This document shows positions 1-7,747 of a stretch of 64,000 nucleotides of DNA, piece after piece. The position numbers and the translations under genes are program-made. Below the pieces are notes generated by a model, which was not told the origin of the DNA, made no database searches, and saw only the letters and a list, made by a program, of their open reading frames with translations. This DNA comes from Serratia fonticola (GTDB lineage Bacteria > Pseudomonadota > Gammaproteobacteria > Enterobacterales > Enterobacteriaceae). The DNA is taken from contig NZ_VFMK01000001.1 in NCBI RefSeq assembly GCF_006715025.1, forward strand, positions 4,030,001 to 4,094,000. Reading direction: 5' to 3'. How positions within the stretch are numbered: the stretch's first letter is position 1; the number at the start of each line of letters is the position of its first letter.

Positions 1-181
1 TATACTAACTAACGGCCGGTTTATTTTAACCACGGATGTACCTCCCCTTCATGTACCTATCCCTATATCAAATATTTTTGGGCTGTCAATCAAATATCGG
101 GTTACATCTAAATATCATCTTATCCCCCAGATACCGCGACCACCCAATAAATGATTAGCAGAGCACTTCCCGCAGACCTGT

Positions 182-1069
182 TCAACACATTTCCTGCATC
201 TGTTGATACAGCATCGCGGTAAATGCTTGCGCCGCAGCGCTGCGATAGCTTTCTTTACGCTGTAACAGAACCGCATTACGCTCCGGCATGGGGAGCGCCA
301 AGGGGACTGGACGCAGAGCCGGATTTTCACGCCCAATAGCTTCCGGCAGAATAGTGGCAAGCTGCCCCCGGCGTACAATTTCCACAATAGCGCCAATCGC
401 ATTGGCCTCCATCGCTACCTGAGGGTGGATACCGTGCTGATGGCAATACTCATCCACATAGAGACGGGTGGCAAAATCCCTGCTCAGTAGCACCAATGGC
501 GTCTGTTGCAACGCCATCGCACTCACGGCATCGCGGCTATTGGCGAGGTAATGCCCTTCCCCCACCATCAGTTGCAATCTTTCGGCGAACAGTAGATTGG
601 CCTCAATATCAACCACTTGAACGGGCTCAAAAGCGATACCGAGATCCAATTGATCGTCGCAAAGTAACGCCTCCATTTTATCCTGTGTCATCTCACGAAT
701 GTTCAGCGTAATGCCGGGATACTGCCGAAAGAAGCGGTCAACCAGCGGACCAATCAGGTAGGCGGTAAACGTTGGCGTCATTGCCAGGCGCAGGCTGCCG
801 CGCTCCAGCGTCGCCACATCCTGGATTGCCCGTTTTCCGGCCTCCAGATCCTGCAACGCCAGACGCGCGTAGCGCAGCCAGGCCTCTCCGGCATCGGTTA
901 ATTGCACTCGTCGTCCTGAACGGTCAAACAGTGGTGCCTGTAGCGTCTCCTCCAACTGTTTGATTTGCTGTGACAAGGTGGGTTGAGAAACATGCAACAC
1001 CTCGGCTGCCCGGGTGAAATTTCCCTGCTCTGCCACCGCCAGAAAATAACGAATATGCCGAAGTAACAT
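182..1069 (-). CDS. cynR: LysR-type regulator of the cyn operon (CynR)
   Basis: A 295-residue LysR-family regulator. The N-terminal winged HTH (about residues 1-60) contains the typical segment LHVSQPTLSQQIKQLE, followed by a LysR substrate-binding domain (about 90-290). It is transcribed divergently from cynT-cynS with 119 bp between the starts. In E. coli CynR activates cynTSX in response to cyanate and represses itself; the same arrangement here supports the name. ATG is at 1067-1069. The usual third gene cynX (transporter) is not present next to cynS in this window. Family assignment is firm; the specific name rests on similarity recognised by eye plus the cynTS neighbours. Confidence 0.9.
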   Translation of the reverse strand: MLLRHIRYFLAVAEQGNFTRAAEVLHVSQPTLSQQIKQLEETLQAPLFDRSGRRVQLTDAGEAWLRYARLALQDLEAGKRAIQDVATLERGSLRLAMTPTFTAYLIGPLVDRFFRQYPGITLNIREMTQDKMEALLCDDQLDLGIAFEPVQVVDIEANLLFAERLQLMVGEGHYLANSRDAVSAMALQQTPLVLLSRDFATRLYVDEYCHQHGIHPQVAMEANAIGAIVEIVRRGQLATILPEAIGRENPALRPVPLALPMPERNAVLLQRKESYRSAAAQAFTAMLYQQMQEMC

Positions 1070-1188
1070 AATGCTCCAAACTATTGGTAATGCCTATGGT
1101 GATGATTATAAATGAGTCTTGGAAGCTATAGCTAGAAAAGTCCATTCTTGCCTCCATTGAAAGCAAGCCACACATTGATGGAGTCACT
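1070..1188. promoter_or_regulatory. cynR/cynT divergent control region
   Basis: This spacer between two divergent starts must hold both promoters and a CynR operator. An imperfect dyad lies around 1083-1110 (ATTGGTAATGCC followed by TATGGTGATGAT), close to the cynR start, a usual place for an autoregulatory LysR box. The exact operator cannot be fixed by eye. The cynT ribosome binding site GGAG is seen about 8 bases before ATG 1189. Confidence 0.45.
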
Positions 1189-1842
1189 ATGCAAGAGGTT
1201 ATTGACGGTTTTCTGAAGTTCCAGCGCGAGGCTTTTGTTGAGCGTACAGAGCTGTTCAAACGTCTGGCTACCAGCCAGAGCCCACGCACCCTATTTATCT
1301 CATGTTCCGACAGCCGATTGGTGCCGGAACTGATCACCCAACGCGAACCGGGCGACCTGTTCGTTATCCGCAACGCAGGCAATATCGTGCCTTCTTTCGG
1401 GCCTGAGCCTGGTGGTGTTTCAGCCTCGGTGGAATATGCCGTTGCCGCGCTAGACGTAGAGGATATTGTGATTTGCGGCCACTCCGATTGCGGCGCCATG
1501 ACCGCCATTGCCACCTGCAAATGCCTGGATCACATGCCAACCGTAGCCAACTGGCTGCGCTATGCCGATGCGGCCAAGGCGGTCAATCAGGCCAATGAGC
1601 ACGCCAGCGAGCACGATCGCATTAACTCGATGGTGCGTGAAAACGTCATTGCCCAACTGACCAACCTGAAAACTCACCCTTCGGTCGCGCTGGCGCTCGA
1701 TCGAGGCAATCTGCGGCTGCATGGCTGGGTCTACGATATCGCTACCGGCTGTATTGACGCATTAGATGGCAATACCCGCCGTTTCGTACCGCTGGCGAGC
1801 AACCCGAGCGTCACCGCCAGCCCAGCCATGCAACGTTTCTAA
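1189..1842 (+). CDS. cynT: Beta-class carbonic anhydrase CynT
   Basis: A 217-residue beta-carbonic anhydrase. The zinc-site motifs are visible: CSDSR near residue 40 (Cys ligand and the Asp-Arg dyad) and CGHSDCGAM near residue 100 (His and Cys ligands). The enzyme interconverts CO2 and bicarbonate in the cytoplasm. Cyanase consumes bicarbonate and releases CO2, so CynT keeps bicarbonate available during cyanate breakdown. It is the first gene of a two-gene operon, 26 bp ahead of cynS, opposite cynR. Length matches the E. coli protein (about 219 residues). Confidence 0.95.
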   Translation: MQEVIDGFLKFQREAFVERTELFKRLATSQSPRTLFISCSDSRLVPELITQREPGDLFVIRNAGNIVPSFGPEPGGVSASVEYAVAALDVEDIVICGHSDCGAMTAIATCKCLDHMPTVANWLRYADAAKAVNQANEHASEHDRINSMVRENVIAQLTNLKTHPSVALALDRGNLRLHGWVYDIATGCIDALDGNTRRFVPLASNPSVTASPAMQRF

Positions 1843-1868
1843 CCTATTAATCATCAAGAGGATTTCAC

Positions 1869-2339
1869 ATGACACAATCTCTACAAAACACTTGCGCACG
1901 CCAGAACCTGACCGACATCATCATGGATGCCAAAGTCCGCCAGGGCCTGACCTTTGAGGCGATTAACCAAGGCACCGGCTTGAGCCTGGCGTTCGTCACC
2001 GCCGCACTGCTTGGCCAGCATCCGTTGCCGGAACAGGCCGCCCGCGTCGTAGCGGCAAAACTGGGTTTGGACGAAGATGCGGTGCGCCTGCTGCAAGCCA
2101 TCCCGGTACGCGGCAGTATCCCCGGCGGTGTGCCGACCGACCCGACCATTTATCGTTTCTACGAGATGGTGCAGATTTACGGCTCAACCCTGCGGGCACT
2201 GGTACATGAACAATTTGGTGATGGGGTGATCAGCGCGATCAACTTCAAGCTGGATATCAAAAAGGTCCAGGATCCCGATGGCGGTGAACGCGCGGTGATC
2301 ACGCTGGACGGCAAGTACCTGCCAACCAAGCCTTTCTAA
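1869..2339 (+). CDS. cynS: Cyanate hydratase (cyanase) CynS
   Basis: A 156-residue protein, the normal cyanase length. The N-terminal helical HTH-like domain (about 1-85) is followed by the C-terminal catalytic domain (about 90-156). The segment YRFYEMVQIYG carries the catalytic Arg and Glu, and a Ser (catalytic triad Arg-Glu-Ser) is in the region of FGDGVISAINF. The enzyme is decameric in E. coli and converts cyanate plus bicarbonate to ammonia and CO2 via carbamate. It follows cynT with a clear ribosome binding site (AGAGGA, 7 bases before ATG). Together with cynT it detoxifies cyanate and can supply nitrogen. Confidence 0.96.
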   Translation: MTQSLQNTCARQNLTDIIMDAKVRQGLTFEAINQGTGLSLAFVTAALLGQHPLPEQAARVVAAKLGLDEDAVRLLQAIPVRGSIPGGVPTDPTIYRFYEMVQIYGSTLRALVHEQFGDGVISAINFKLDIKKVQDPDGGERAVITLDGKYLPTKPF

Positions 2340-2367
2340 GGATTTAACGCAACAGCGTATGCTGAAC

Positions 2368-2391
2368 TCAGCGCCGAGACACCGGCGCTGA
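2368..2391. terminator. Hairpin between convergent cynS and monooxygenase genes
   Basis: A perfect 9-bp stem (TCAGCGCCG at 2368-2376 with CGGCGCTGA at 2383-2391, 6-nt loop) lies between the convergent genes. No strong T-run follows on either strand, so efficient intrinsic termination is only inferred. Confidence 0.55.
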
Positions 2392-2395
2392 ATAT

Positions 2396-2743
2396 TCAAC
2401 CATGGAAATACCGACTGTCGACGGGTGCCTGCTCACGTGGTTCCAGGCCATAATCGCGCACCACATCAGCTACTCGCAGCCGATAATATGCCAATACGTC
2501 ATGCCGCCCACGTGCCTGAGCTTTACGGTGTTGCTCCAGGTTACGCCACTGCTGCACTGCCGCCTCATCTCGCCAGAACGACAGTGACAACAATTTCTCC
2601 GGATCGCTCAAACTCTGGAAACGTTCAATAGAGATAAAACCGTCAATTTCTGCCAGCAGCGGTTTCAGTTCAGCAGCCAGATCCAGATAGGTTTCGCGCT
2701 GCCCGGCGGCAGCCTGTAATTCAAAAATGACCGCAATCATCAT
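2396..2743 (-). CDS. Small antibiotic-biosynthesis-monooxygenase (ABM) family protein
   Basis: A protein of about 115 residues with the ABM ferredoxin-like fold: an initial strand (MIAVIFELQAAAG), a central segment GFISIERFQS, then LLSLSFWRDEAAVQQWRN, a typical ABM motif, and an HRKAQARGR segment. Such proteins often oxidise aromatic or quinone compounds without cofactor, or act as heme-binding partners. The start is set at the ATG at 2743 (or the next codon, 2740), directly after a GGAGAGG ribosome binding site; an in-frame upstream ATG at 2782 lies deep in the neighbouring gene. The start overlaps the end of the P450-like gene by 23 bp, so translational coupling is likely. Substrate unknown. 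Confidence 0.8.
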   Translation of the reverse strand: MMIAVIFELQAAAGQRETYLDLAAELKPLLAEIDGFISIERFQSLSDPEKLLSLSFWRDEAAVQQWRNLEQHRKAQARGRHDVLAYYRLRVADVVRDYGLEPREQAPVDSRYFHG

Positions 2744-3698
2744 TCCTCTCCTCAGCAGTAAAAAACTCGGGTACCCGCGCATTCTGCGACGCGCGCCAGC
2801 GAAAATGGCTCAGCAGTTCAGGCTTGCTATCAAGCACAGATAAATAGTCAATCCCGGCCGCAGCGATGATCCGCGCCCAACGTTCGCCAGGACATTGATG
2901 GACACCATAGCCGAAGGCAAAACTCGCCTCTGGCGTTTTCAAATGCACTAACACGCCCTGCCCCGCGAGCAGCGGTTGACCGTCAAGCCGCGTATCCTGT
3001 AACGCAAACCGCCGGGTGGTCTGGATCGGCGGCGTTTGTTGCAACACCCGCGAGATCGGATCCTCCGCCGTTTGTGAACATTCTTTTCTCATTAACAACG
3101 TTTGGCCGATCAATCCGGCGGTTCCCTCACAGGCCTGGAAAAACAATCCGATGGCATTGGCCACCGCGAGCGAACGATCGCCAATCTGCTGACAGAGGCT
3201 ATGAAACAAAGGTCCCTCCGCCCACGCCATCCGCGACTGCAACTTTCCAGCGGCAATAGCGCCCCTTGTCATTTGCTCTGCGCTGCCGCCAGGCGCAATA
3301 CAACGCACAAAATCCAAAACCTCATCCACCAAATCAGGGCAATCCGGATATGGGATCCCCAAAAACGCGGCCAGCACACCGATCGACAAAGCATAGTTAA
3401 AACGGGTTAGCTGCTCTGCCGTTACCAGATCGGCCGCTAATCGTGCTGCTACATCCCTCGTCGTTTGGCGGATATCATCGTCACTGAACGTGGCTAACGC
3501 CCTGGTGATTGCGGCCTTCAACTCACTCTGTACCGCGTCATCACGCATGCGCACCATGGCAGCAAAGATAGGTTGAGCCGGTGTGGCAAGCAATGCCGTT
3601 GGAACCGGCTCATCAGGGGGGCGAACGCCGAGGTGACGGTGGGATAACGCTTCCTGTACTGCTTGCTTTGAAGCAACTGAAAAGGGGCAGGCCGTCAT
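2721..3698 (-). CDS. Short cytochrome P450-like protein
   Basis: A 325-residue P450-related protein. The heme-binding loop FGYGVHQCPGE (262-272, Cys269 the expected thiolate ligand) is a perfect FxxGxxxCxG match, and an I-helix-like ACEGTAGL (189-196) is present. It is about 70-80 residues shorter than usual bacterial P450s. The K-helix ExxR is not evident: where it is expected the sequence reads AEDPISRVLQQTPP, with Pro rather than Glu three residues before the Arg. The start is at 3698, where ATG follows AGAAGGAAATTGCC; an upstream ATG at 3734 is less likely. It overlaps the downstream ABM gene and is divergent from an ArsR regulator. It may be a P450 with changed chemistry; substrate unknown. 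Confidence 0.82.
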   Translation of the reverse strand: MTACPFSVASKQAVQEALSHRHLGVRPPDEPVPTALLATPAQPIFAAMVRMRDDAVQSELKAAITRALATFSDDDIRQTTRDVAARLAADLVTAEQLTRFNYALSIGVLAAFLGIPYPDCPDLVDEVLDFVRCIAPGGSAEQMTRGAIAAGKLQSRMAWAEGPLFHSLCQQIGDRSLAVANAIGLFFQACEGTAGLIGQTLLMRKECSQTAEDPISRVLQQTPPIQTTRRFALQDTRLDGQPLLAGQGVLVHLKTPEASFAFGYGVHQCPGERWARIIAAAGIDYLSVLDSKPELLSHFRWRASQNARVPEFFTAEERNDDCGHF

Positions 3699-3755
3699 GG
3701 CAATTTCCTTCTGATGGTAATAGAGAGTAGCCATTGTCGGATTAGACGAACCGCA

Positions 3756-3779
3756 ATACTTCGCTTATGCTCGAAGTAT
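3756..3779. promoter_or_regulatory. Perfect dyad at the arsR-family start: likely operator
   Basis: A perfect inverted repeat ATACTTCG (3756-3763), 8-nt spacer, CGAAGTAT (3772-3779) ends inside the start codon of the ArsR-family gene and lies in the 79-bp divergent spacer. Size and symmetry suit an ArsR-type winged-helix dimer. The position implies autorepression and probably control of the divergent P450-like operon. Function is inferred. Confidence 0.6.
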
Positions 3780-4461
3780 GAATAACAATCCTCTCGAAGA
3801 TCGTCTGGCCGCATTGACAGCGGCCATTGCCGACCGCACCAGAGCGCGCATGCTGTGCCTGCTGATGGACGGGCGCGCCTATACTGCGACAGAACTGAGT
3901 GCGGCGGTCGATGTCGCCGCCTCAACCGCCAGCAGCCATATTGCACGTCTGTTGGAACAGAATCTGATCGCCTGTGTAAAACAGGGCCGCAATCGCTTTT
4001 ATCGTCTGGCAGGCAAACCGGTGGCCGATATGCTGGAAACCCTGATGACACTGGCCGGAGTGGAACGGCCAGCAGTCAAAAGCAGTACCCCACTTTCCTT
4101 ACGCTTTGCCCGAACCTGCTATGACCATATGGCGGGCGAAGTCGCGGTTCAGTTACACCATCGGCTGCTGGAACTGGCCTGGCTAACGGGGGAACGCGAC
4201 TACCAGCTCAGCGAGCCAGGACGGACGGCATTAACACGGTTAGGCGTCGACTGTTCTCCAATGCCTACACGGCGGCGTTTCGCCTGCGATTGCCTCGACT
4301 GGAGCGAACGCAAAGCACACCTTGGCGGCGCTTTGGGGGCCGCTCTGCTGACCACATTCGAGAAACGGGGCTGGGTCCGTCGCCACCTGGACAGCCGCGA
4401 GTTACAACTCACCGCTACCGGTAAAAAAATGCTAAAGGCACATTTTGGGCTATCACTTTAA
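3778..4461 (+). CDS. ArsR-family winged-helix transcriptional regulator
   Basis: A 227-residue regulator. Residues 8-85 form an ArsR-type winged HTH (ARMLCLLMDGRAYTATELS, then a recognition-helix segment STASSHIARLLEQN, then a wing GRNRFYRLAG). The C-terminal half (about 110-227) is longer than in metal-sensing ArsR proteins and matches the ArsR proteins with an extra effector domain containing a CDCLDWSER segment. No canonical metal-binding CVC motif is seen. Only a weak Shine-Dalgarno is present before ATG 3778. It is divergent from the P450-like/ABM pair and 74 bp upstream of a GST, so it likely regulates one or both. Confidence 0.85.
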   Translation: MNNNPLEDRLAALTAAIADRTRARMLCLLMDGRAYTATELSAAVDVAASTASSHIARLLEQNLIACVKQGRNRFYRLAGKPVADMLETLMTLAGVERPAVKSSTPLSLRFARTCYDHMAGEVAVQLHHRLLELAWLTGERDYQLSEPGRTALTRLGVDCSPMPTRRRFACDCLDWSERKAHLGGALGAALLTTFEKRGWVRRHLDSRELQLTATGKKMLKAHFGLSL

Positions 4462-4535
4462 CCCCGCTGCGCTAGGTTAGTGGCAATACTCAATGGGTCA
4501 CTGTTTTACCAACCGGTAGAATCCGAGGAGTCATC

Positions 4536-5243
4536 ATGCTTGATCTTTCCCGCTTTCCAATCACCCAACGCTGGCCAGCCAAACATCCGGAGCGGTTGCA
4601 ACTGTATTCTCTGCCAACCCCCAACGGGGTGAAAGTCTCCATTATGCTCGAAGAGATCGGTTTGCCTTATGAAGCCCATCTGATCGACATTGGTAAAAAT
4701 GAAACCTGGACACCAGAATTTCTGTCGTTGAATCCCAACGGTAAAATCCCCGCCATCCTCGATCCGGCTGGCCCCGATGACCAGCCGCTGGCGTTATTCG
4801 AATCCGGGGCAATTCTGCTGTATCTGGCTGAGAAATGCGGCCAGCTCTTGCCGCGCGATCCCGCGTTACGATATGAAACTATCCAGTGGGTCTTTTTCCA
4901 GATGGCCTCCGTCGGCCCGATGTTTGGCCAGCTTGGCTTCTTCCACAAATTCGCCGGGCGCGAATATGAAGACAAGCGGCCGTTGGAACGTTATCAGAAA
5001 GAGTCTAAACGCCTGCTTGGCGTTTTAGAGGCACGCTTGCAAGGGCGTAGCTGGATCATGGCAGAGGAATATACTATTGCCGATATCTCGCTGCTTGGCT
5101 GGGTACGTAACCTGATCGGATTCTATGAAGCCCGCGAACTGGTGTCGTTCGACAGTTTCCCTGCGGTTGGCCAATGGCTGGCGCGTGGCCTGGCACGCCC
5201 CGCCGTCCAACGCGGGATCAATATCCCTGCCCGCGAAGCCTGA
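4536..5243 (+). CDS. Glutathione S-transferase family protein (YfcG-like)
   Basis: A 235-residue GST. The N-terminal thioredoxin-like domain (about 20-105) contains YSLPTPNGVKVSIMLEEIGLPYE, the conserved LNPNGKIPAI with the cis-Pro, and FESGAILLYLAEK for glutathione contacts. An all-alpha C-terminal domain (about 110-230) follows. The TPNG-K-SIMLEE segment is typical of YfcG/Ure2p-type (Nu class) enzymes, which often have disulfide-bond reductase or peroxidase activity. A clear ribosome binding site (GAGGAG) precedes ATG 4536. A hairpin terminator follows the stop by 10 bp. It lies next to the ArsR gene and may be part of the same stress response; the substrate is unknown. Confidence 0.88.
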   Translation: MLDLSRFPITQRWPAKHPERLQLYSLPTPNGVKVSIMLEEIGLPYEAHLIDIGKNETWTPEFLSLNPNGKIPAILDPAGPDDQPLALFESGAILLYLAEKCGQLLPRDPALRYETIQWVFFQMASVGPMFGQLGFFHKFAGREYEDKRPLERYQKESKRLLGVLEARLQGRSWIMAEEYTIADISLLGWVRNLIGFYEARELVSFDSFPAVGQWLARGLARPAVQRGINIPAREA

Positions 5244-5253
5244 TGCCATTTTA

Positions 5254-5274
5254 GGGTAGCCCTCCTGGCTACCC
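5254..5274 (+). terminator. Hairpin after the GST gene
   Basis: A perfect 8-bp stem GGGTAGCC (5254-5261) with GGCTACCC (5267-5274) and loop CTCCT lies 10 bp past the GST stop codon. The same 15 bases GGGTAGCCCTCCTGG recur at 5908-5922. Confidence 0.6.
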
Positions 5275-5540
5275 TCAGATTGCTGACAACGGTTCTTTCC
5301 CCCAGTCAGTAAAGTGCCAGGAGAATTGCCGTAAAAATAGCCTCTTTCTCTGAAGCCACTGTGAACAGCAATTGCAGGACCCTGTACCCGCACCTACGCT
5401 CAACGTCAACACCTGAATCTGCTAGCACTGGGCCATCTCTACATTGATGTTGATAACTGTGCTGAACATTCCATGCTTGGTAAGGTGAGCACCGGTGTTG
5501 AAGCCATTGAAGGCGCCGAACGCAGACACGGCGCATAGGC
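5275..5540 (+). other. Gene-poor segment with a short unidentified reading-frame trace
   Basis: No credible complete gene is seen. On the + strand a short open stretch (about 5395-5537) reads HLYIDVDNCAEHSMLG followed by KVSTGVEAIEGAERR and ends at TAG 5535-5537. It has no start codon or ribosome binding site and I do not recognise it; it could be the tail of a lost gene. It ends just before a chain of hairpins. Confidence 0.35.
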
Positions 5541-5767
5541 AAAAACGCCAGGGAGGGCGTTTTTAGGCGAGATGAACAGGGACGTGAATCGCAGCCGGCC
5601 GTGATGCGCAGTGGCGGAGTGAGACAAATCTGCCGGGAGCAGATTTGAACGCTGCTTGCAGCGGCCCCGAAGGGGCGAGGCCCAGGACGGGCCGAGTAAT
5701 AGCGCGCAGCGGCCGCCTGATTTGGCGAAGGCGCGGATTGCAAAGGGTTCCGCCTTGAACCCTTTGC
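5541..5767. repeat. Chain of perfect hairpins, GC-rich non-coding block
   Basis: Six perfect stem-loops occur within 227 bp: AAAAACGCC/GGCGTTTTT (5541-5564), CAAATCTGC/GCAGATTTG (5625-5647), CGCTGC/GCAGCG (5650-5663), GCCCC/GGGGC (5664-5676), GGCCC/GGGCC (5679-5693) and GCAAAGGGTT/AACCCTTTGC (5740-5767). No start-plus-ribosome-binding-site ORF fits on either strand. The first looks like an intrinsic terminator with T-tracts on both strands. The remainder resembles a structured, possibly dispersed element. The repeat nature is an inference that needs a genome-wide search. Confidence 0.5.
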
Positions 5768-5898
5768 TCGGGCGCTGCCAGCGGGGGTCAATAAGACAAC
5801 AAGAGGATAGCGGCCGAAACCTCTCGTGATTACCAGGAAATACCAAGAAAGCAGTTATAAGGGCATCGCCGTTCTCCCTGTCATATTTGACTTTGTCA

Positions 5899-5937
5899 GC
5901 AGGAAGAGGGTAGCCCTCCTGGTTACCCTCTTCCTGC
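5899..5937. terminator. Long perfect hairpin upstream of phoA
   Basis: A perfect 14-bp stem GCAGGAAGAGGGTA (5899-5912) with TACCCTCTTCCTGC (5924-5937), 11-nt loop. It contains the same 15-mer GGGTAGCCCTCCTGG as the GST terminator. It ends 7 bp before the phoA Pho box and insulates phoA from upstream transcription. Confidence 0.6.
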
Positions 5938-5943
5938 CTTGAT

Positions 5944-5962
5944 CGTCATAAAAATGTCATCT
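5944..5962 (+). promoter_or_regulatory. Pho box (PhoB site) of phoA
   Basis: Two direct half-sites GTCATAA (5945-5951) and GTCATCT (5956-5962), 11 bp apart start to start, match the PhoB Pho-box layout (7-bp repeats with a 4-bp AT-rich spacer). A weak -10 candidate, TACGCT, is at 5971-5976. The box lies about 70 bp upstream of the phoA start, so induction under phosphate starvation by PhoB is expected. Confidence 0.75.
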
Positions 5963-6032
5963 TGCTGCTCTACGCTCCCTGTAACAAAACAATGCCAACT
6001 GTATTTTTGTATTACGTCAAGGAGCTTATTTT

Positions 6033-7460
6033 ATGCAGCAGTCCATTTCCCTGATCGCCGGTGCCGTATTGTCTGCGCTGCTTTGCACTACCGCCATGGC
6101 AGAAAGTACAACATCCCACAGCAATGAACTGACTCAGCGTGCGGCGCGTGGCGATATCACCGAACCCGGTGGTGCTCGACGCCTGACAGGGGATCAGACG
6201 GCAGCGCTGAAAGCGTCACTGTCAGATAAAACCGTCAAGAACGTGATCCTGCTGATCGGTGATGGTATGGGGGATTCAGAAATCACTGGCGCACGTAACT
6301 ATGCCGAGGGTGCCGGCGGTTACTTCAAAGGGATTGATGCCCTGCCGCTGACCGGCCAATACACCCACTATTCGCTGGATAAGAAAAGCCATAAACCCAA
6401 TTATGTGACCGACTCTGCGGCCTCGGCCACCGCCTGGGCAAGCGGGGTGAAAACCTATAACGGCGCGCTGGGTGTCGATGTTAACGATAAGGTTCAGCCA
6501 ACGATCCTGGAGTTGGCCAAAGCGGCAGGTAAAGCCACCGGCAACGTCTCAACGGCAGAGCTGCAAGATGCCACCCCAGCCGCATTGATTTCACATGTGA
6601 CATCCCGCAAATGCTACGGCCCGGAAGAAACCAGTGAGAAATGTGCCAGCAACGCACTGGAAAATGGCGGCCTCGGTTCCATTACCGAACAACTGATTAA
6701 AACCCGCGCCGATGTCACGTTGGGCGGCGGGGCAAAATCCTTCGACCAGTTGGCAAAAAGCGGTGAATGGCAGGGAAAAACGCTGAAAGCGCAGGCCGAA
6801 GCATTAGGCTATCAATGGGTTGAAGATGCCGAAAGCCTGAAAGCCATCAATGTCGCCAATCAGCAGAAACCGCTGTTGGGTCTGTTTGCGCCAGGTAACA
6901 TGCCGGTGCGTTGGAAAGGACCAAAAGCGTCATATCACGGCAATATCGACCAACCCGCTGTCACCTGTGAGATTAATCCAGAACGCAGCGCCAGCGTCCC
7001 CACGCTGGCGGCCATGACCGAAAAGGCCATCGACCTGTTGAAACACAATCCAAACGGTTTCTTCCTGCAGGTGGAAGGGGCCTCCATCGATAAACAGGAT
7101 CATGATGCCAATCCTTGCGGTCAGTTTGGCGAAACGGTCGATCTGGATGAGGCGGTGCAAAAAGCCTTGGAGTTTGCCCGTGCCGATGGTAACACCCTGG
7201 TGATCGTCACTGCTGACCACGCCCACTCCAGCCAGATTATCGCCGCTGATGCCAAGGCACCGGGTCTGACGCAGGCGTTAACGACCAAAGATGGCGCAGT
7301 GATGGCCATCAGCTACGGTAACTCGGAAGGGAGTTCACAGGGCCATACCGGCGCACAGTTACGCATTGCCGCCTACGGTCCTCGAGCCGCTAACGTGGTG
7401 GGGCTGACCGACCAGACCGATCTGTTCTTCACCATGCGCGATGCCATGAATATTAAATAA
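6033..7460 (+). CDS. phoA: Periplasmic alkaline phosphatase PhoA
   Basis: A 475-residue precursor. A Sec signal peptide (about 1-23, ending TTAMA-E) directs it to the periplasm. Metal and catalytic motifs are complete: IGDGMGDSE (Zn/Mg Asp), VTDSAASATAWASG with the nucleophilic Ser, EGASIDKQDHDANPC (Glu/Asp/His ligands), VTADHAHSSQ (Asp-His Zn ligands) and SQGHTGAQ (third Zn His). It hydrolyses phosphate monoesters to supply inorganic phosphate. Cys residues that would form the two E. coli-type disulfides are present. ATG 6033 follows AAGGAGC. It is monocistronic, with the Pho box upstream. Length matches E. coli PhoA (471). Confidence 0.97.
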   Translation: MQQSISLIAGAVLSALLCTTAMAESTTSHSNELTQRAARGDITEPGGARRLTGDQTAALKASLSDKTVKNVILLIGDGMGDSEITGARNYAEGAGGYFKGIDALPLTGQYTHYSLDKKSHKPNYVTDSAASATAWASGVKTYNGALGVDVNDKVQPTILELAKAAGKATGNVSTAELQDATPAALISHVTSRKCYGPEETSEKCASNALENGGLGSITEQLIKTRADVTLGGGAKSFDQLAKSGEWQGKTLKAQAEALGYQWVEDAESLKAINVANQQKPLLGLFAPGNMPVRWKGPKASYHGNIDQPAVTCEINPERSASVPTLAAMTEKAIDLLKHNPNGFFLQVEGASIDKQDHDANPCGQFGETVDLDEAVQKALEFARADGNTLVIVTADHAHSSQIIAADAKAPGLTQALTTKDGAVMAISYGNSEGSSQGHTGAQLRIAAYGPRAANVVGLTDQTDLFFTMRDAMNIK

Positions 7461-7678
7461 TTAACTTAGCAAGTTAACAACCTAATGGGGCTACCGTTTT
7501 TGCTGTCCGGGGCCCCTTTGAAACGCCTGCCTGCTGGCTATCCGACAACCCGCCATAATGCTGATACGTCGTTTTAGCCGCCCTTTGTTAATCCCCTACT
7601 CGGTGTGGAGCATTTTTCGCCACGCCAATTTACCAAGGTGACACTTGCGTAACCGATCATGCGGGCCTATTATCAAAG

Positions 7679-7695
7679 AATAATCTTGGATTATT
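7679..7695. promoter_or_regulatory. Perfect dyad upstream of the Rob-like gene
   Basis: AATAATC (7679-7685), spacer TTG, GATTATT (7689-7695) is a perfect inverted repeat about 55 bp before the start of the AraC-type regulator. It could be an operator or part of the promoter. MarA/Rob sites are asymmetric, so this dyad would more likely bind a different, dimeric repressor. Function not proven. Confidence 0.35.
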
Positions 7696-7747
7696 AGCCC
7701 TCATTTGACGGTGACCTGAATGTCGTCGCAGCAGGAGAATTAAAATA

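Noticed and set aside
5306..5846. Two overlapping minus-strand ORFs of 161 and 135 codons in the hairpin region
   Set aside because: They run through the hairpin arms, lack ribosome binding sites and have a composition typical of shadow ORFs in GC-rich DNA. Short proteins like these are often over-annotated in such repeats.
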